Assembly (NCBI GenBank): GCA_016178075.1
Contig: JACOUA010000025.1
Location: 1-33,112 of the forward strand
Direction of reading: 5' to 3'
Length of the DNA stretch: 33,112 nt
Source: Acidobacteriota bacterium
GTDB lineage: Bacteria > Acidobacteriota > Vicinamibacteria > Vicinamibacterales > JACQTH01
Part shown: positions 30,712 through 33,112 of the stretch, piece by piece
Position numbering within the stretch: the first letter of the stretch is position 1
How the letters are laid out: every line of letters begins with the position of its first letter
Program-made: the position numbers and the translations under genes
The notes under the pieces: model-generated
Database searches by the model: none
What the model was told of the DNA's origin: nothing
The model's input: the letters and a program-made list of their open reading frames with translations, nothing else

Positions 30712-30798
30712 ACAGACGCCTGGGCTGGCCTCAAGACCCGGGGCGACCGAAGGGGCTGCGGTAGGCGCGACGCTTGCGCCTCGCCAGCGATCCGCCGT

Positions 30799-31533
30799 CT
30801 AGTCCTGTTCCCGCTGGTGCAGCGTTACCGGGTGGCTGCCGCGCACGCGCAGGTTGATCATCTCCACGAAGACCGAAAAGGTCAGCGCGAAGTAGATGTA
30901 GCCCTTCGGGATGTGATGTCCCAGGCCGTCCGCCACCAGCGAGAAGCCGATCAGCAGGAGAAAGCTGAGCGCCAGCATCTTCACGGTCGGATGTGTGTTC
31001 ACGAACGTGCTGATGGCCGCTGACGCCACCAGCATGATGCCGACCGCGATGATGATGGCGGCGACCATTACCGGGAGCTCGTCGACCATGCCGACGGCGG
31101 TGATGACCGAATCCAGCGAGAAGACGATGTCGAGAATCATGATCTGGACGAGCACGCCGGCGAGAGACGCGGCTCGTCGGCCCGAGCGGTGCGCCTCCTC
31201 ACCCTCCAGCTTGTCGTGGATCTCGAGCACCGCTTTCGTCATCAGGAACAGACCGCCCGCCATGAGAATCAGATCGCGGCCCGAGAATTCTCTGCGGAAC
31301 AGGGCGAAGAGCGGTGCAGTCAGCCTGATGATCCAAACCAGCGAGAACAGGAGCGCGATCCGGCTCAGCATCGCCAGGCTCAGCCCCGCCAGCCGGGCGC
31401 GGTCCTGCTGATGTCGCGGGAGCTTGCCGGCCAGGATCGAGATGAAGATCACGTTGTCGATTCCCAGCACGACCTCCAGGACCGTGAGGGTGACGAGGGC
31501 GATCCAGGCCTGCGGATTGGTCAGCCACTCCAT
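30799..31533 (-). CDS. TerC-family integral membrane protein
   Basis: The 244-residue protein has the TerC/YgdQ core: LTVLEVVLGIDNVIFISILAG (membrane Asp-Asn motif), then SLVWIIRLTAPLFALFRREF and LILMAGGLFLMTKAVLEIHDKLEG, the second motif VQIMILDIVFSLDSVITAVG, and further helices ending GYIYFALTFSVFVEMINLRV. Members act in metal (Mn) export or tellurite and envelope stress. Nothing here fixes the substrate. It is divergent from apaG with a 35-bp gap. Confidence 0.9.
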   Translation of the reverse strand: MEWLTNPQAWIALVTLTVLEVVLGIDNVIFISILAGKLPRHQQDRARLAGLSLAMLSRIALLFSLVWIIRLTAPLFALFRREFSGRDLILMAGGLFLMTKAVLEIHDKLEGEEAHRSGRRAASLAGVLVQIMILDIVFSLDSVITAVGMVDELPVMVAAIIIAVGIMLVASAAISTFVNTHPTVKMLALSFLLLIGFSLVADGLGHHIPKGYIYFALTFSVFVEMINLRVRGSHPVTLHQREQD

Positions 31534-31568
31534 CGATTACTCACAATGTGCCATCATGAGTCGAACGT

Positions 31569-31961
31569 ATGTCCACTTCGGAAGCCGTGACGCGTGGCAT
31601 CCGCATCCGGGTGAAGGCCGAGTACGCGCCAGACCGATCCCAGCCCCTCAAGAACCAGTGGTTTTTTCTCTACACGATCCAGATCTCGAACGAAGGCGCC
31701 GAGACCGTGCAGCTCGTGAGCCGCCACTGGATTATCACGGATGCCATGGGGCATGTCGACGAGGTCCGGGGCGCCGGCGTTGTCGGGAAACAGCCGGTGC
31801 TGTCCCCAGGCCAGAGCTTTCAGTACACATCCGGCTGTCCTCTGGCGACCCCGTTCGGGTCGATGCACGGCACCTATCAGATGATCACCCAGGCCGGCGA
31901 GATGTTCGACGTCGACATCGCCTCCTTCACGCTCACCCAACCCTACGACCGGGTGCACTAG
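31569..31961 (+). CDS. apaG: ApaG/DUF525 domain protein
   Basis: The 130-residue protein matches ApaG along its length: TRGIRIRVKAEYAPDRSQPL, then NQWFFLYTIQISNEGAETVQ, LVSRHWIITDAMGHVDEVRG, GVVGKQPVLSPGQSFQYTSG and a fibronectin-like end (MHGTYQMITQAGEMFDVDIA). The family is linked to Co/Mg resistance and is also a polymerase-associated or F-box domain, so its precise job is open. The neighbouring TerC-family gene adds a metal-related context. It converges on the LacI gene across a palindrome. Confidence 0.92.
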   Translation: MSTSEAVTRGIRIRVKAEYAPDRSQPLKNQWFFLYTIQISNEGAETVQLVSRHWIITDAMGHVDEVRGAGVVGKQPVLSPGQSFQYTSGCPLATPFGSMHGTYQMITQAGEMFDVDIASFTLTQPYDRVH

Positions 31962-32010
31962 GGAACGAAGAACGAACAACGTAGAACGAAGAACGTAGAA
32001 TTCTACGTTC
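31962..32010. repeat. GAACGAAGAACG repeat ending in a 20-bp perfect palindrome
   Basis: Tandem variants of GAACGAAGAAC and GAACGTAGAAC run from the apaG stop to 31990. At 31991-32010 a perfect palindrome (GAACGTAGAA and its complement) follows. It sits between convergent genes and could act as a bidirectional terminator, though no classical T-tract is present. Confidence 0.65.
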
Positions 32011-32022
32011 AGGCCCCGCTTT

Positions 32023-33042
32023 TCAGCGGCCTGCTGGCGCCGGCGCGGTGCTCGAGCGGACGATCAAAGCATGTGGCAAGGTGATCGACGCGGACGCCAT
32101 GGTCCTGCCGGCGAGGATGTCAAGGAGCAACCGTACGGCCACGTCGCCGATCTCCCGCATCGGCTGGGCGATCGTCGTCAGCGGCGGCTCCACATGGCGG
32201 GCAAACCGGATGTCGTCGAATCCGACCACCGACAGGTCGTGCGGAACGCGAACCGCGCGTTGCCGGGCGGTTTCGATCACACCCATGGCCATCTCGTCGT
32301 TGAAACAGAACACGGCCGTCGGCGGCTCGCGCCGTCCCAGCAAACGCTCCGCCGCCGTCACCCCGGACCCGATCGAAAAATCACCCTCGATGACGGTGAA
32401 GTCGCTCTCGACTCGCTCGGCCTTGGCTTGTAATTTCGCCCCTGCCAGGCGATCCCGGCTGAGCGGGCTGCTCAGCGGGCCGGTCACGAGGGCAATACGC
32501 CGGTGACCGAGGCGATACAGATGGTCCAGCACTTCGGCGGCCGCGGCCCGATTGTCGATCTGCACGCTCGGCACACCGAGTCGGCGGCTCAGCGCCGCGC
32601 TGACGACCGGCGCGTAACGGGGCGCCAGGGTTCGGACCAGCTCGGCCGCGGGTTTCGGCAGGCGATGGCCGAAGAAGATGAGGCCGTCGGCCTCCTTTCG
32701 CATCAGCATCAGCGCATACCGCTCCTCGCGCTTGATGTCGTGCTGCGTATCGCCGACCAGCACCGCGTAGCCGTCGCGCTGCGCCGCGTCCTCGATCCCT
32801 TGAAGGATGAGCGAAAAAAACGGGTTCGAAATGTCCGGAACCGTGACGAGGAGCTTGCCCGACCGGAGCGTGCGCAGGTGCCGGGCCGCAAAATTCGGGG
32901 CGTAGCCAAGGTCTTCGACGGCCCGCAGGACCTTGCGACGCGTGTCCGGAGAGACGACGTCGGGCCGGCTCAACGTGCGCGACACGGTCGCGGTCGAGAC
33001 CCGAGCGCGCTTGGCGACTTCGTGGATGCTTCGGAACGGCAC
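32023..33042 (-). CDS. LacI-family transcriptional regulator
   Basis: The 339-residue protein has the LacI helix-turn-helix (SIHEVAKRARVSTATVSRTL), hinge (GYAPNFAARHLRTLRSG), and periplasmic-binding-type core (LLVTVPDISNPFFSLILQGI, VLVGDTQHDIKREERYALML, DGLIFFGHRL, VQIDNRAAAAEVLDHLYRLG, AVFCFNDEMAMGVIETARQR, VVGFDDIRFARHVEPPLTTI). The first codon is GTG 33042: an upstream TTG at 33090 would begin inside the -35 box of the promoter at 33062-33090. The effector is probably a sugar or nucleoside but is not readable. The gene or operon it faces lies outside the window. Confidence 0.92.
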   Translation of the reverse strand: MPFRSIHEVAKRARVSTATVSRTLSRPDVVSPDTRRKVLRAVEDLGYAPNFAARHLRTLRSGKLLVTVPDISNPFFSLILQGIEDAAQRDGYAVLVGDTQHDIKREERYALMLMRKEADGLIFFGHRLPKPAAELVRTLAPRYAPVVSAALSRRLGVPSVQIDNRAAAAEVLDHLYRLGHRRIALVTGPLSSPLSRDRLAGAKLQAKAERVESDFTVIEGDFSIGSGVTAAERLLGRREPPTAVFCFNDEMAMGVIETARQRAVRVPHDLSVVGFDDIRFARHVEPPLTTIAQPMREIGDVAVRLLLDILAGRTMASASITLPHALIVRSSTAPAPAGR

Positions 33043-33061
33043 GAGACAGGGGTGAGTATCG

Positions 33062-33099
33062 ATGATAGGCCGCACGCGGTTTCGATGCAACCGATTACA
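33062..33099 (-). promoter_or_regulatory. Promoter and LacI-type operator of the LacI gene
   Basis: On the minus strand, TTGCAT (33090-33085), a 17-bp spacer and TATCAT (33067-33062). RNA would start near 33055, about 13 nt before GTG 33042. TGCAACCGATTACA (33086-33099) is a 14-bp imperfect palindrome centred on CG, as LacI operators are, and overlaps the -35 box. Autorepression is the simplest reading. Confidence 0.55.
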
Positions 33100-33112
33100 C
33101 CGGATTCATCGG

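Overview
This is a high-GC bacterial window, roughly two-thirds G+C by eye, that reads like a chromosome of Acidobacteriota, possibly the Vicinamibacteria side. That placement is an inference. It rests on the mix of families: C-terminal tails of WD40-type protein kinases, Uma2 nucleases, exported amidohydrolases, DUF1501/DUF1800 pairs, a remnant of a TonB receptor with a carboxypeptidase-like domain, LTxxQ proteins with an ECF sigma factor, and a phosphotransferase-M23-aminotransferase fusion. No rRNA, tRNA, CRISPR array or intact transposon was seen.

Layout. 1-481: tail of a kinase-type protein facing a broken Uma2 gene. 547-1443: exported PqqB-like metallo-beta-lactamase-fold protein (minus). 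1485-5107: a sulfur-assimilation operon (siroheme synthase, cobA, siroheme sulfite reductase). It is preceded by a consensus promoter, a very short leader ORF with three consecutive Cys codons whose ATG sits at the predicted transcription start, and a strong intrinsic terminator. This is the clearest regulatory system in the window and looks like cysteine-responsive attenuation. 5114-11838: coiled-coil membrane protein, exported amidohydrolase, second kinase-tail/Uma2 pair, papain-like protease, alpha/beta hydrolase and amino-acid permease. 12008-13090: hicB, a hicA cut off in mid-gene, and Kelch and Ig-like debris. 13091-18422 (minus): a cupredoxin-like lipoprotein, then an FG-GAP / DUF1800 / DUF1501 run. 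18698-19831: small exported protein and a VapBC-type toxin-antitoxin pair.

19898-21567 is a scar. The tail and plug region of a TonB receptor and the front of a response regulator survive as fragments, and a lower-GC two-gene islet lies between the two TonB pieces. It encodes a membrane-anchored thioredoxin-like protein and a secreted peptide with ten cysteines. 21618-25499: LigB-type ATP-dependent DNA ligase, then an LTxxQ protein / ECF sigma / anti-sigma / LTxxQ protein cluster. 25633-33112: a second exported amidohydrolase, the 1042-residue triple fusion, a small lipoprotein, a TerC-family membrane protein, apaG and a LacI-type regulator whose operator-like site overlaps its own promoter.

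Two themes recur. Several genes have a -10 hexamer so close to the start codon that their mRNAs should be leaderless or nearly so (leader ORF 1520, hicB 12008, antitoxin 19831, lipoprotein 30223). Unrelated short-period, often self-complementary repeats fill gene ends and gaps (7203, 7524, 14375, 17283, 23133, 26885, 31962), and a separate 22-bp palindrome-like repeat lies inside two genes (3054, 10351). All assignments come from reading the translations and DNA; no search was run.
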